A stretch of 63,702 nt of DNA from CAYMRL01 sp964473205. GTDB taxonomy: Bacteria > Deinococcota > Deinococci > Deinococcales > Trueperaceae. Numbering within the stretch: the stretch's first letter is position 1; every line of letters begins with the position of its first letter. The stretch covers positions 1-63,702 of the forward strand of contig CAYYOK010000007.1 of assembly GCA_964473205.1 (NCBI GenBank). Direction: 5' to 3'. This document shows, one piece after another, positions 1-8,881 of this stretch. Made by a program: the position numbers and the translations under genes. Under the pieces are notes generated by a model. It was given only the letters and a program-made list of their open reading frames with translations, had not been told where the DNA came from and did not search any database.

Positions 1-324
1 GACAACAGAAGAATCCTTTCCAACCCACCCTATACACAAACAATCTGACACCCTCACCTCTTCCCCAACGCACTCGTAGTTGCGCTAGGAGGGAAGGCAC
101 GATCTCGCCTTCGAGGGTGGCCCGGCCTCCTAGGTGCGTACGCCATCGCACCACCGGGAGCGAACTTCAAGCGCGCCCGTCCTAGCTGGGACGCAGTGAT
201 CGCAGAGTACCAATCTCGGCACGGCTGATTACCCTGCCCCACGGAACGCGACTTGGCCCTATACGAGGTCTGCGGTCACGGCGGGCCGATGGTGAGGTGT
301 GCACTCGCCTACCTGCGAGTACGT

Positions 325-600
325 TACCTCGAGATCTTGGACATCGATCACTGCAAGACGAAAGCTAAGCGGCTTCAGAGCAACGGCTTTTGAAGGCACT
401 TCCAAAAAACCGTGCAGGACGAGTTCCATCGCCGCGGTGCTCTGCAAGAAGCTCGACAATGACCTAGGCGAACTGCAAAACAACCTTGACACTTGAATGG
501 ACTCGTACAACAACAAAGTCGACAAAAGTCGGGCCGGTACTGCGACGGTAAGACACCCATAGAGCCCTTCTAGGAAAGGAGCACCTGACCAAGAGGCAGG
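325..600 (+). pseudogene. IS481-type transposase C-terminal relic
   Basis: Reading across frames, the plus strand gives IDHCKTKAKRLQSNGF, then after a stop RHFQKTVQDEFHRRGAL, then in another frame KKLDNDLGELQNNLDT and finally RYCDGKTPIEPF. These match the order of the C-terminal DDE core of IS481-type transposases (IDHTRTKA, QTNGICERFHKT, ELQADLD, CFGKTPMQTF; consensus recalled from knowledge of the family). At least three stops and two frameshifts interrupt it, so it is dead. No terminal inverted repeats or target duplication were recognised, and nothing can be assigned to positions 1-324. Confidence 0.6.
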
Positions 601-806
601 AAGTCGAACCACAACACCTGACACCAGACCAGCGGGCCGCGGCCTCCGAACTGTCAGACTAAGTTTGAGCTACTGCATCTCGCAGCCTGACCGCACACGC
701 ACGCCCAGCCCAGAATCCGCCGATCCTTGCACCGAGCCTCAAGACCATCTACGGCGCCTCTATGCACAGCGGTCCCCAATCCAAGTCCGGCTCCGTAGGT
801 CTTGGC

Positions 807-1517
807 CTACTCACCAATCCTTAGCCTTCCGGCCACTATGTACTGACCACTGACGCCTTGCCTAAAGGACTCCCTCGTCTGCTCCCACTTACTCGTATCC
901 TCAGACAAAACGAACCTGCTGAGCCAATCCCCGTTCGATCTATTGAATTGCAGTACTCCGTCGGCGTATGACCATGTTGCCTCGTTGTGATTCTTTCCTT
1001 CGCCAACGGTACCGTCAGGGTTAAACGTAATGAACTTTGAATGACGAAGTGGATCCCGAGCGTCGTAGACCAACGTCCATCGCCCCGAAACCAGCCTATC
1101 CACGGCGTCAGTATCTCCGCTGACCACCTGTTCTAGCCTTGGCCTGTCTGCGACGATAGATACAATGAACCCCTTCGGAGTCGGCGAACGGCGCGTACGA
1201 ACCACTGCCCACCCAAGCCAAGCGAGCGCTCCGAGAAGTGCGATCACGTGTATCGTTTGCCAAGCGTCCGCGCTTATCCAACGGTTGCGGAATTCCGACG
1301 TGGCAAGAGCAATACTGAGTGCCACTACGACTCCAAAGGGCGACGCCCAGGTCGCCGTTGATGCGACCTGCTTCACGTACGACTCTGCTGCCTGCTCAAG
1401 CTTCGCGGCTGAGGTCACTATCCAGTCGCTCTGGAGATCGAGCAGGAACCGCGTGTTCCTCGAAATCTGAAGCGCTAACTGGCTACTTAGCCTCTTAGAG
1501 TCGTCGTCGCTACTCAT
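807..1517 (-). CDS. Hypothetical protein with two membrane segments
   Basis: This 236-residue protein belongs to no family I recognise. The first 60 residues are polar and could be helical. Two hydrophobic stretches follow, at about residues 60-78 and 88-107, separated by a short polar loop. The rest is soluble and ends in a beta-rich stretch (FITFNPDGTVGEGKN, then WSYADGVLQF) that resembles a small extracytoplasmic or sensing domain. It is the only intact-looking gene in the first 2.5 kb, which otherwise holds gene relics and is less GC-rich than the rest of the window, so recent acquisition is plausible. Positions 601-806 and 1518-1949 show no supportable gene. Confidence 0.5.
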   Translation of the reverse strand: MSSDDDSKRLSSQLALQISRNTRFLLDLQSDWIVTSAAKLEQAAESYVKQVASTATWASPFGVVVALSIALATSEFRNRWISADAWQTIHVIALLGALAWLGWAVVRTRRSPTPKGFIVSIVADRPRLEQVVSGDTDAVDRLVSGRWTLVYDARDPLRHSKFITFNPDGTVGEGKNHNEATWSYADGVLQFNRSNGDWLSRFVLSEDTSKWEQTRESFRQGVSGQYIVAGRLRIGE

Positions 1518-1949
1518 CCTAAACCCTAACCTTACTCCAAACCAGACGCACCGCTGCTACCGATTCTTGTCCGACTGAGAAAGCAAGCTTGCGGCGAATG
1601 CCTTGGTCGTGTCTGAGCACTTTCCGCTCACCCATAACCTTCGAGGCCGCACACTCCATCTCCTTGCCTGTCTGCTGCCGCCTGAGAAAGCGCTGATGAC
1701 GCCATGGACCTCTGGGTGGCGGACGATAATGAGTCCTCCAACTTAAAACCCGCTAGTGAGGCTAATGCTTTTTACTTGTTCGCTTCCCGTTCATCGCCAA
1801 AGCCTCCACTCGTCAGAGAGTGAGGATTCCTTGTTGATAAGATGTGTCGATTGCGCGAAAGGGACACCGAGCTTCGCGAATGTCATGAAGGTTCTTGTGA
1901 CGATGGGGATCCGCCTGAGGGCTCAATCCTTTCCAAGGAGTTTGGCCGA

Positions 1950-2430
1950 AGTGCGGGGTCCGGAGCACCGCAATCTCGCAGTGGAGTTGCTACGGAAGCT
2001 GTTGAGTGAGAGATCAAGGAGCGTGCCAGGCACGACGTCGTCCAAGCGCGCGCTTTCGCAGATCTCCGCGACAAGGTGGTGCAAGGTCATCGAAAGAGTT
2101 CATTCGACTCGCTGACGACACGAGGACGGCCGACAGCCGAGGCGAGCGGCTGGGTCTATCGCCCGATGAGATCGCGTTCTAGGACTCGCTGGGGCAGAAC
2201 AAGAGAGCGCCGAAGAGATACTAGGTGAACCGACTTTTCGTGGGATCAGTCAAGAGCTAGTCGAGACCGTACGAGGCAATGCGTCCATGGACTGGACCTT
2301 GCGTGAGAACGTTCAGGCTTAGACACGTGTGTGTTTGAAGCGAATCTTGCGGAAGTACGGGTATCCGCCTGATCTGCAGGAGTCTGCGACGCACACTCTG
2401 TTGGAGCAGGCTGCCTTGTTGTCTGGGTAG
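1950..2430 (+). pseudogene. hsdR: Decayed 3' end of type I restriction subunit HsdR
   Basis: Translated across frames, the plus strand reads GPEHRNLAVELLRKLLSE, then EIKERARHDVVQARAF, then RGERLGLSPDEIAF, then RGISQELVETVR, NASMDWTLRENVQA and LKRILRKYGYPPDLQE, ending LLEQAALLSG at a stop near 2428. This is the order seen in the C-terminal helical region of HsdR, the translocase/endonuclease subunit of type I restriction-modification. Several frameshifts and in-frame stops (for example TAG where a Tyr is expected after DEIAF, and TAG after ENVQA) rule out function. No hsdM or hsdS is in the window. Confidence 0.7.
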
Positions 2431-2477
2431 TAGGTCGTCGCGTGAGCCGGCGCAATCGGTCGATATCCCAACAGATT

Positions 2478-2558
2478 GAAGAACAGTCGAACCCAATTCT
2501 GCAGTTCAGCCGCCATCAATTCTGAAGAACAGCCGTGGTCTATTTTGCAGTTCAGCCG
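2478..2558 (+). repeat. Imperfect 35-bp direct repeat upstream of the ATPase gene
   Basis: Two 35-bp copies lie at 2478-2512 and 2524-2558. Both begin GAAGAACAG and end CTGCAGTTCAGCCG or TTGCAGTTCAGCCG, with a variable 9-bp centre. The outer parts are also loosely self-complementary (CTGAA and TTCAG). They lie directly upstream of the -10 box of the next gene, so they could be an operator or the edge of a mobile unit. Confidence 0.45.
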
Positions 2559-2569
2559 AAGAACCGCTC

Positions 2570-2575
2570 TATAAT
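2570..2575 (+). promoter_or_regulatory. Perfect TATAAT -10 box, leaderless layout
   Basis: TATAAT lies five bases before the ATG at 2581. No ribosome binding site lies between them, so the transcript would start at or near the start codon. No good -35 box is visible; TTGCAG at 2545-2550 is the nearest. Confidence 0.5.
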
Positions 2576-2580
2576 GACCC

Positions 2581-3825
2581 ATGGCAAGGCCGCTCCATCC
2601 GCGCTTCCTCGTGCCACGTCTGGAGGAAGCGCTACTCGACACACCGGTACTGCTCATCCACGGCCCAAGGCAGAGCGGCAAGACGACACTGGCGAAGTCC
2701 TTGGGCGAGCGGCACGGCCACAAGTACTTCTCACTGGATGACGACAACCTCCTGAGGATCGCACTCGACGACCCGGTCGGCTTCGTTAGGTCCCTGCCTG
2801 AGAAGGCGATTCTCGACGAGATCCAGCGAGCACCTGAGTTGTTCTCGACGATCAAACTTCTGGTCGACGAACAGCGGTCATCTGGCAGGTTCATTCTCAC
2901 CGGCTCTGCCAACGTGCTGCTGGTGCCTCGACTGTCGGACTCACTGGCCGGCCGCATGGAGATTCAGCGCCTCTTCCCTCTCACGCAGTCCGAGCTGCAT
3001 GGTGCACCATCTCGATTCATCGACGCGCTACTCGCCGGAGACTTCAAGGCCGGCGTGTTCGAGCCCCTTGGGCGCGAGCTCGTAAAGCGAGTTGTGGCAG
3101 GTGGATATCCGGCAGCGCTCGCCATGAACGGGCAGACGCGCCGCTCCGCGTGGTACGCCGACTACGTCGAGACTCAGGTTCAACGCGATGTGCGCGATCT
3201 GTCGCGGATACATGCCCTCGATGCGCTACCGCGTCTGCTCAGCGTCTCGGCGGCGAGCACCGGTCGCCTGGTGAACTTCGAGGAGTTGGCAAGTCCTTTC
3301 GAGATCAGCCGCAACACGATTCAGGACTACGTAGCCCTTCTCGAACGTGTCTTCCTGCTAGAACGCCTGCCTGCGTGGCACTCCAATCGGTTGAATCGCC
3401 TCGTGAAGCGGCCAAAGCTTCACCTCGGGGACACAGGGGTGGCGGCCGCCCTGCTGCGGGTCAAGGTCGAAGACCTACTTGAGCAGAGGCCGCTGTTCGG
3501 GCAGTTGCTGGAGACGTTCGTCTACCAGGAAGTCCGGCGCCAAGCTAGTTGGCGCGAAGACCGGCCGGCACTGTTCCACTTCAGGGACCGTGACCAATCT
3601 GAAGTCGACTTGGTGATCGAAGCCGGACCGAAGGCTCTAGCTGGGATCGAGGTCAAGGCCGCTGCATCGGTCAGAACTCACGACTTCAAAGGACTGCGCA
3701 AGCTGCGAGATGCTGTTGGAGCGGGTTTCAGAGCCGGCGCCTTGCTGTACGACGGAACGACGTTGAGTGAGGTCGAGGATCGGCTGTTCGCTGTGCCGAT
3801 TCGCCTCCTCTGGGAACTGCGATGA
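2581..3825 (+). CDS. AAA_14/DUF4143 family ATPase
   Basis: This 414-residue protein has the standard layout of the ATPase family with a C-terminal DUF4143 domain. A P-loop GPRQSGKTT sits at about residues 28-36. A Walker B-like strand (KAILDEIQRAP) is near residue 80, and a sensor-type stretch (RFILTGSAN) near residue 103. The second half (about 200-400) carries the DUF4143 region with FVYQEVRRQ and a restriction-like EVDLVI...GIEVKA segment. Family members are common mobile accessory genes of unknown cellular role. The ATG is chosen because the TATAAT box lies five bases upstream. A small unknown gene follows after 32 bp and may be co-transcribed. Confidence 0.9.
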   Translation: MARPLHPRFLVPRLEEALLDTPVLLIHGPRQSGKTTLAKSLGERHGHKYFSLDDDNLLRIALDDPVGFVRSLPEKAILDEIQRAPELFSTIKLLVDEQRSSGRFILTGSANVLLVPRLSDSLAGRMEIQRLFPLTQSELHGAPSRFIDALLAGDFKAGVFEPLGRELVKRVVAGGYPAALAMNGQTRRSAWYADYVETQVQRDVRDLSRIHALDALPRLLSVSAASTGRLVNFEELASPFEISRNTIQDYVALLERVFLLERLPAWHSNRLNRLVKRPKLHLGDTGVAAALLRVKVEDLLEQRPLFGQLLETFVYQEVRRQASWREDRPALFHFRDRDQSEVDLVIEAGPKALAGIEVKAAASVRTHDFKGLRKLRDAVGAGFRAGALLYDGTTLSEVEDRLFAVPIRLLWELR

Positions 3826-3857
3826 AGTCAGCTGTCGGTTTGCGAGGAGACTCGTAG

Positions 3858-4616
3858 ATGCCTAGTGACATAGACATCAACTTCGACTTTCGTACCGATG
3901 CCGGCGAGGGCAGGGACCCAGACAAGTACAGCCCCACCCTGCGCAGGTACCATCGCCTCCTCTGGAGCAGGTCGTTGCCGAGTGGCAAGCTGTTCGAGCT
4001 CGTCGACACCACTCCCGGCATCTATCTGCACCACCGCTCCGATGTCGGCGAGTTCAAGCTGTCCAGCGACTCTGTAGTCCCGTCGTTCCGCAAGCAACGG
4101 TCGCTTTCACACGCGATCAGCCACCTTCCACGCGGCCGCTTCGACCGCTTCATGCACATCGGGTACACCATCGGCGGGATGATGGTCTTTCCCAGCAACA
4201 TGGTGAACCGCAAGATGACCATCAACGGCGCCCGAGGCTGTCATCCAAGGATCAAGGACCGCTTCGATCTCACTGTCGAATGCATCCGGCGCCACTACGA
4301 GGGCGGTGATAGCCCACTGAGCGATACTATTGCGCGCTACTCAGACTTCTTCGCCTTGTTCGAATCGTTCAAAGGCTACGTCGACTTCTTCTTGCTCCAG
4401 GACATCGTCAGCAAGGACTACAAGAGGATCAGGTCTCACATGCCGTTCTCGGGGTTCGATACATCTCCCCTGCCAAAAGGTCTCGCCGAGTATGCGAGCT
4501 ACCTCGACCAGGCCGAGAGGTTCATACAGGCTCGCAATCGGAGGATCCTCGCCTCTCAGATTGAGGGCTCGCTATGGGCGAAGGCAGTCAAGTGGTTCGA
4601 TTCGCGTAGAGCCTAG
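3858..4616 (+). CDS. DUF6994-like protein of unknown function
   Basis: This 252-residue soluble protein has no signal peptide or membrane segment. The opening (INFDFRTDAGEGRDPDKYSPTL then RRYHRLLWSR) resembles what I recall of the DUF6994 family. A central segment reads IGGMMVFPSN and a later one GYVDFFLLQDIV. No catalytic motif is recognisable. It follows the AAA_14 ATPase by 32 bp on the same strand; such proteins are often found in accessory regions. Function cannot be inferred; the family name is from memory. Confidence 0.7.
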   Translation: MPSDIDINFDFRTDAGEGRDPDKYSPTLRRYHRLLWSRSLPSGKLFELVDTTPGIYLHHRSDVGEFKLSSDSVVPSFRKQRSLSHAISHLPRGRFDRFMHIGYTIGGMMVFPSNMVNRKMTINGARGCHPRIKDRFDLTVECIRRHYEGGDSPLSDTIARYSDFFALFESFKGYVDFFLLQDIVSKDYKRIRSHMPFSGFDTSPLPKGLAEYASYLDQAERFIQARNRRILASQIEGSLWAKAVKWFDSRRA

Positions 4617-4632
4617 CTGCCCGGTTGACAGA

Positions 4633-4665
4633 TTTAAGTCTCAATTAGTCCGCCAACCCTAGGCT
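4633..4665 (+). promoter_or_regulatory. Candidate 11-bp direct-repeat activator site and -10 box
   Basis: TTTAA at 4633 and ATTAG at 4644 are 11 bp apart, followed after 11 bp by TAGGCT (4660-4665), seven bases before the lipoprotein ATG at 4673. The same layout occurs at 28063, 29451 and 33190 near the BTAD-type regulator. This copy is the least perfect of the four. A TTGACA at 4625-4630 overlaps the region but is too far from TAGGCT to pair with it. Confidence 0.35.
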
Positions 4666-4672
4666 GACGGCC

Positions 4673-6070
4673 ATGAGAACGAACCGTGCAGTGATCGCAG
4701 GAACGGCGTTGCCGACGAGGAGCTTCTCGCCCGAAGCGGCGCGCGGTTGGGGCCTCGCAGTAGTCCTCGCCGCACTTCTGACACTCTCGGCTTGCAGCAC
4801 ATCGGGGCCGGCCGACTCCAACGTTCGGATAACGTCGCCCACGGTCTCGACCAGCGGCCAGCTGTCACTGCACGCGACGGCCACGTTCACGGTCAGCCTT
4901 CACGACCCGAACGGCGAGTACCTCCCCGAGAACCTGAGCTACACCTGGGCACTTGACGAGGAGCGCGGCACGTTCCTCTTAGACGGAGGCGGCGAGGAGA
5001 CCGAGGTCACAACGACCGAAACCTCACTCCGGGTACGCGGAGACCGAGCGGGCGTGGAAACGGTGCGCGTCACCGTCGTCGACACCAGCACCGACACGAC
5101 CATCGGGGTCGGCACGCTCCCGTTCGACATCACCTCCCCGAGCGATATTCCCTCGCTCTGCTTCGACTCGACGACGCTCTTCGTGCACTACAGCTACCCG
5201 CAGAACGTCGATACGATCGACCTGGCCACCGGAGAGAGAACCCTGCTGGCCGCGCATTTCTGGGGCAGTGACGTCTCGCGCGACGGTAATTGGGTCGCGG
5301 GCATCAAGCAAAGAAGCAACAACAATAGCGAGATCGTGATCATCAGGTGCGACCGCACGGGGCTGCGGTACCTGACCGACGGGAGCCACCAAGACTACGC
5401 CCCGAAGTTCTCTCCCGACGGTCGCTTGGTCTACTTTCTGCGCGTGGGCATCCCGGACCCATCGTCGGACTTACCGTACTCGGGCTATCAAGAACTCTGG
5501 GTCGCCGACCTCGCGAATGGTGAACTGACCAAGGTCACGCACCTGATGGGCGAGTCGATATTCGTTGGCGAGTTCGCCATCTCCCCGGACGGCCAGACGA
5601 TAGTGATCGAATACGCGGTGATCACCAAACCACCACGCGGCGGCAACATCATCGACGCCAGCATCGGCACCATTCCGGCGGGCGGCGGTGCGCTGACTAC
5701 GCTCATGCATCTCGGCCATTACAGCCGCGTGATGGACTTCGACTGGTCTCCCGATGGCAATGACATCATCTTCTCAGCCAGATGGGGGACCCCGGAGGGC
5801 GTAGTCCTCGGCAACGGCATCTACCGCATACACCCCACGGCAGGGAGCGGACCCGAGTTGGTCCTGCCTAACCCGGCACCGGACTCGTTGCCGCCGCGCA
5901 ACCCCCAGTACTACGCCGGCGGCACCCGCATCGCCTTCGACGGCCGAGCGAACGGACAGAACCAGGACGAGGTCTGGAGCATCGACGCCAACGGTGGCGA
6001 CTTGACGCAGATGACTTCCGGCCTCGGCGAGGTTGCCTACACCGGGCTCGTTGGGATCTGGGGGCCTTAG
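4673..6070 (+). CDS. Lipoprotein with TolB-like beta-propeller domain
   Basis: This 465-residue exported lipoprotein starts with a long n-region and a hydrophobic core ending in the lipobox LSAC (Cys about residue 42). Residues 55-150 form a PKD/Ig-like domain (LSYTWALDEERG). From about 170 on, repeated blades contain PD40-type motifs: FSPDGRLVYF, ISPDGQTIVI, WSPDGNDIIF and TRIAFDGRANGQ. These WD40-like propellers usually bind proteins or glycans; a specific ligand cannot be named. A TANNNT box lies seven bases before the ATG and no ribosome site is visible. It shares a possible regulator site with the secreted-protein genes at 28-30 kb. Confidence 0.85.
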   Translation: MRTNRAVIAGTALPTRSFSPEAARGWGLAVVLAALLTLSACSTSGPADSNVRITSPTVSTSGQLSLHATATFTVSLHDPNGEYLPENLSYTWALDEERGTFLLDGGGEETEVTTTETSLRVRGDRAGVETVRVTVVDTSTDTTIGVGTLPFDITSPSDIPSLCFDSTTLFVHYSYPQNVDTIDLATGERTLLAAHFWGSDVSRDGNWVAGIKQRSNNNSEIVIIRCDRTGLRYLTDGSHQDYAPKFSPDGRLVYFLRVGIPDPSSDLPYSGYQELWVADLANGELTKVTHLMGESIFVGEFAISPDGQTIVIEYAVITKPPRGGNIIDASIGTIPAGGGALTTLMHLGHYSRVMDFDWSPDGNDIIFSARWGTPEGVVLGNGIYRIHPTAGSGPELVLPNPAPDSLPPRNPQYYAGGTRIAFDGRANGQNQDEVWSIDANGGDLTQMTSGLGEVAYTGLVGIWGP

Positions 6071-6282
6071 TGAGCGGTCGATGACGCATGGGCGCCTTAC
6101 GCTATTCAATGCTCGGGGCGCCAGCCGTCTTCCTGTCAGCCGTCAGTAAGCTCGCGAGACTGCGTTAGAGCATCCGGGGTAACCACAGGGACGCGAGAGC
6201 AGCGCATGCTGCTCGACGGTCCGCGACGCGAAACGCCGCTCTCCGCGGCGCTCGCGCAGGGCGAGCTACCGTGAGCACTGCG

Positions 6283-6288
6283 TAGACT
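6283..6288 (+). promoter_or_regulatory. -10 box TAGACT, leaderless layout
   Basis: TAGACT lies six bases before the ATG at 6295, with no ribosome binding site between. The same arrangement recurs before many single genes in this window. Confidence 0.4.
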
Positions 6289-6294
6289 CGGCGC

Positions 6295-6852
6295 ATGGGA
6301 CTCCTGACCTTCAGCATCAACGTCACTCTCGACGGCTGCGTCGATCACCGGGAGGGGATCGCCGACGACGAGACACACGCCTTCTTCACTCACCTGATGG
6401 ACGAGAGCGGGGCGATGCTGTGGGGCCGCGTCACCTACGAGATGATGGAGAGCTACTGGCCGGCGGTAGCACGAGGCGAGGTAGAGGCGCCACCGGCGGT
6501 ACGCGATTGGGCCCTCAAGCTCGAGGTGAAGCCGAAGTACGTGGTGTCGTCGACACGAACCGACTTCCCGTGGACCAACAGCCACCACATCGCCGGTGAC
6601 CTCCGCACGGGTGTAGAGAAGCTCAAGGACGCGACCCCGGCCGGCGTGCTCCTCGGCAGCGGCACGCTCGCGGCCGAGCTGGACAGGCTCGACCTCATCG
6701 ACGAGTACGTCTTCCTCGTCCACCCCAGGATCGTCGGCCACGGCCCGACCCTCTATCAGAGCGGCCTGCCAAGCACTCGACGGCTCGAGCTCGTCTCGGC
6801 GAAACCGCTTCGCAACGGGGCTGTCGTCATGCGCTATCGGCGCGCGGACTGA
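6295..6852 (+). CDS. RibD C-terminal/DHFR-fold family reductase
   Basis: This 185-residue protein has the RibD C-terminal/dihydrofolate reductase-like fold. It opens LLTFSINVTLDGCVDHREG, has the GRVTYEMMESYWP segment near residue 45, VVSSTR near 83 and the nucleotide-binding LLGSGTLAAEL at about 120, and ends LVHPRIVGHGPTLY. Members reduce small substrates with NADPH, but the substrate of these stand-alone proteins is usually unknown. It has its own leaderless promoter and a second family member is at 49804. It is not a housekeeping folA, since the folate-site residues typical of FolA are not apparent. Confidence 0.85.
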   Translation: MGLLTFSINVTLDGCVDHREGIADDETHAFFTHLMDESGAMLWGRVTYEMMESYWPAVARGEVEAPPAVRDWALKLEVKPKYVVSSTRTDFPWTNSHHIAGDLRTGVEKLKDATPAGVLLGSGTLAAELDRLDLIDEYVFLVHPRIVGHGPTLYQSGLPSTRRLELVSAKPLRNGAVVMRYRRAD

Positions 6853-6899
6853 TTCGGAGCAGACGCTTAGATGAGAACCCCCCAGAAGCCGAGGCACGG

Positions 6900-8168
6900 T
6901 CAACCTCGCCCAGCAGCCGAAGGTTGAAGGACCCTTCGCATGGCGAGCAGTCCCAGCACCGGTCCGATGGCTAGGAACAGTAACGGCCATTGAGGTGAGA
7001 GTCGCGTCGAGGCGGCAGTCAGCACCTGGATGCTCGGGATGGTGATGGCGAAGCCGATGCAGTTGACGATCGTCAGCGCCGAGCCTCGTATCTCCGGGCG
7101 GGCGCTCCGAGCTACCAGGGTCGAGAACTGCGGCGAGTCTGCGACGACAGCGAAGCCCCAGACGAAGAGCAGCGCGAGGTAGAGCGGGAACGGCGCCAGA
7201 TGGACCAAGGGAGAAGCCAGGCACAAAGCACCCGAGACGGCCAATGACGTAGCTGCCACCACCGCGCTCCCCCGCCGCAGCGCGAGGTAGCCACCCACGA
7301 CGCAGCCGAGACCGCCCATGGCGATGACGCCGAAGGCCAGAGCGGAAACCGTCGTCGGCTCCACCACCTGGGCGCCCGCCGACAGCCTGGCGCTCAGCGC
7401 CACCGGAACGAAGGCCCAGAACGCGTACAGCTCCCACATGTGACCGAAGTAGCCGAGTGCCGCAGCCCTGAAACCGGGCTCCCTGAAAGCCGCCACGATC
7501 GCCCCAGGTTGGAACGAGCCGCTCCGGCGACGGTACGGACCATCGCCTACACCGATCCGAACGGCCAACCCGCCGGCGATGGACAACAGCGAGGTCGTGA
7601 TCAGGACCATCTCCCACGGCAGCGTGCCCACGTTCGCCCGCACGAGGTGAGGCAGGGCCGTTCCGATGACCAGAGCACCGACCAGGTATCCGAGGGCGCG
7701 ACCCAGGCCGGCCCCGAACCAGTCGGCCGCGAGCTTCATTCCTACCGGGTAGACGCCGGCCAAGAAGAAGCCGGTGCCGAAGCGCAGCAGCAGCGCCGCT
7801 GAGTACTCGCTCAGGCCTAACGATCCAGCCCAGCCGAAGCCGAGGGCGCCTGCTCCGTTGAACAAGGCGCCCAGGACGGCGGACACCAGGAAGACGCGCG
7901 ACGGCGAGAACCGGTCGGACACCAGAGCGACCGCGTACACCAAGGTGCCGACGATGAAGCCGAGCTGCACCGCGGTCGTGATGGCCCCGAGGGCGCCAGA
8001 GTGCGCCCCTGCCGCGCGAGCGATGTCGTCGACCACCGCGTTCCCTGCGAACCACATGGAGGTGCCGGCGAACTGAGCCGCCACGATGACAGGCAGAGTG
8101 TGGCGCGGGGCTGGAGACTCCAGCGGTGTGGCGCTCGACTCTCGCCCCTGTGAGCTCGTCCGTGACAC
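6900..8168 (-). CDS. Major facilitator superfamily transporter
   Basis: This 422-residue protein has about twelve hydrophobic segments spread over its length, in two halves joined by a polar stretch near residues 205-225 (GVGDGPYRRRSGSFQ). The first loop carries VVDDIARAAG after TSMWFAGNAV, resembling MFS members annotated as nitrate/nitrite- or cyanate-type or drug exporters, but the substrate is not deducible. The start used is a GTG at 8168. The gene stands alone between convergent and divergent neighbours. Its 3' end lies 48 bp from the convergent reductase gene. Confidence 0.85.
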   Translation of the reverse strand: MSRTSSQGRESSATPLESPAPRHTLPVIVAAQFAGTSMWFAGNAVVDDIARAAGAHSGALGAITTAVQLGFIVGTLVYAVALVSDRFSPSRVFLVSAVLGALFNGAGALGFGWAGSLGLSEYSAALLLRFGTGFFLAGVYPVGMKLAADWFGAGLGRALGYLVGALVIGTALPHLVRANVGTLPWEMVLITTSLLSIAGGLAVRIGVGDGPYRRRSGSFQPGAIVAAFREPGFRAAALGYFGHMWELYAFWAFVPVALSARLSAGAQVVEPTTVSALAFGVIAMGGLGCVVGGYLALRRGSAVVAATSLAVSGALCLASPLVHLAPFPLYLALLFVWGFAVVADSPQFSTLVARSARPEIRGSALTIVNCIGFAITIPSIQVLTAASTRLSPQWPLLFLAIGPVLGLLAMRRVLQPSAAGRG

Positions 8169-8373
8169 TATCGCTCTCGATCCTGTCTTCCGTTAACCAT
8201 ACCGGAACGCGCTCTCGGCGTCGGAGAGCCGCATGCCAGCCATTCTGCTAGACTTCGTGCCCCTGTAGACTGGCGGAGCGCCGCTGATCCCCCTCAGGCT
8301 GTATCGTTCCTCCACCGGCACACGCCATCCGCTTTGCAAAGCCGGACCTTGCTGAGGAAGGTTGAGGTTGACC

Positions 8374-8826
8374 GTGAGCATCGCGGCCGAGAAGCTCCTG
8401 GGTTCCTGGTCTGGTGACTACCGCTTGTGGCTCGGGCCCGGCGAGCCGGTCAGAGAGTCGACGACCAAGGCCGTCGTCACGGCGGCGGCAGCGGGTCGGT
8501 TCCTCGTCATCACCTACACCTGGACCGAGTCGGGGAAGCATCACGACGGGGTCCTGACGGTCAGGCTTGCGGAGGAGCCGGGCCCCGTCGACATGGTGTG
8601 GATAGATTCGTTCCACACCATGGGCGGCTTCATGCAGTTCGCGGGCAGCAAGACCGCCGCCGGGAGCATCGAGGGAACCACCAAGTGGTCGGTTGGAGAC
8701 GGCCCGGATTGGGGCTGGCGCATCGTGGTCTCTGGCCCTGACGAGGGACAGCTTCTGATCCGCATGTACATCGCGACACCTTCCGGCGAGGAGTCGCCGG
8801 CGGTCGAGGCGCGCTACGTACGCTAG
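8374..8826 (+). CDS. DUF1579-like protein
   Basis: This 150-residue protein resembles DUF1579-type beta-barrel proteins: an opening LLGSWSGDYRLWLGPGEP, GRFLVITYTW near residue 45, a mid segment DSFHTMGGFMQF, and a C-terminal RMYIATPSGEESPAVEARY. No signal peptide is present. The GTG at 8374 is preferred over an in-frame TTG at 8362 because the purine-rich AGGAAGGTTGAGG precedes the GTG at suitable spacing, while it would abut the TTG. Positions 8169-8373 otherwise hold nothing recognisable. Function is unknown; a lipid or heme-like ligand is only a guess from the fold. Confidence 0.7.
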   Translation: MSIAAEKLLGSWSGDYRLWLGPGEPVRESTTKAVVTAAAAGRFLVITYTWTESGKHHDGVLTVRLAEEPGPVDMVWIDSFHTMGGFMQFAGSKTAAGSIEGTTKWSVGDGPDWGWRIVVSGPDEGQLLIRMYIATPSGEESPAVEARYVR

Positions 8827-8881
8827 GCGGCGCCTTCAGGCTGAAGTAGACGCCCAACGGGCGACCTGTCGGTAGCTTCGC

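Noticed and set aside
6136..8055. Long open frame antisense to the reductase gene and out of frame with the MFS gene
   Set aside because: Arginine/glycine-rich, low-complexity translation; the MFS and reductase frames carry real domains.
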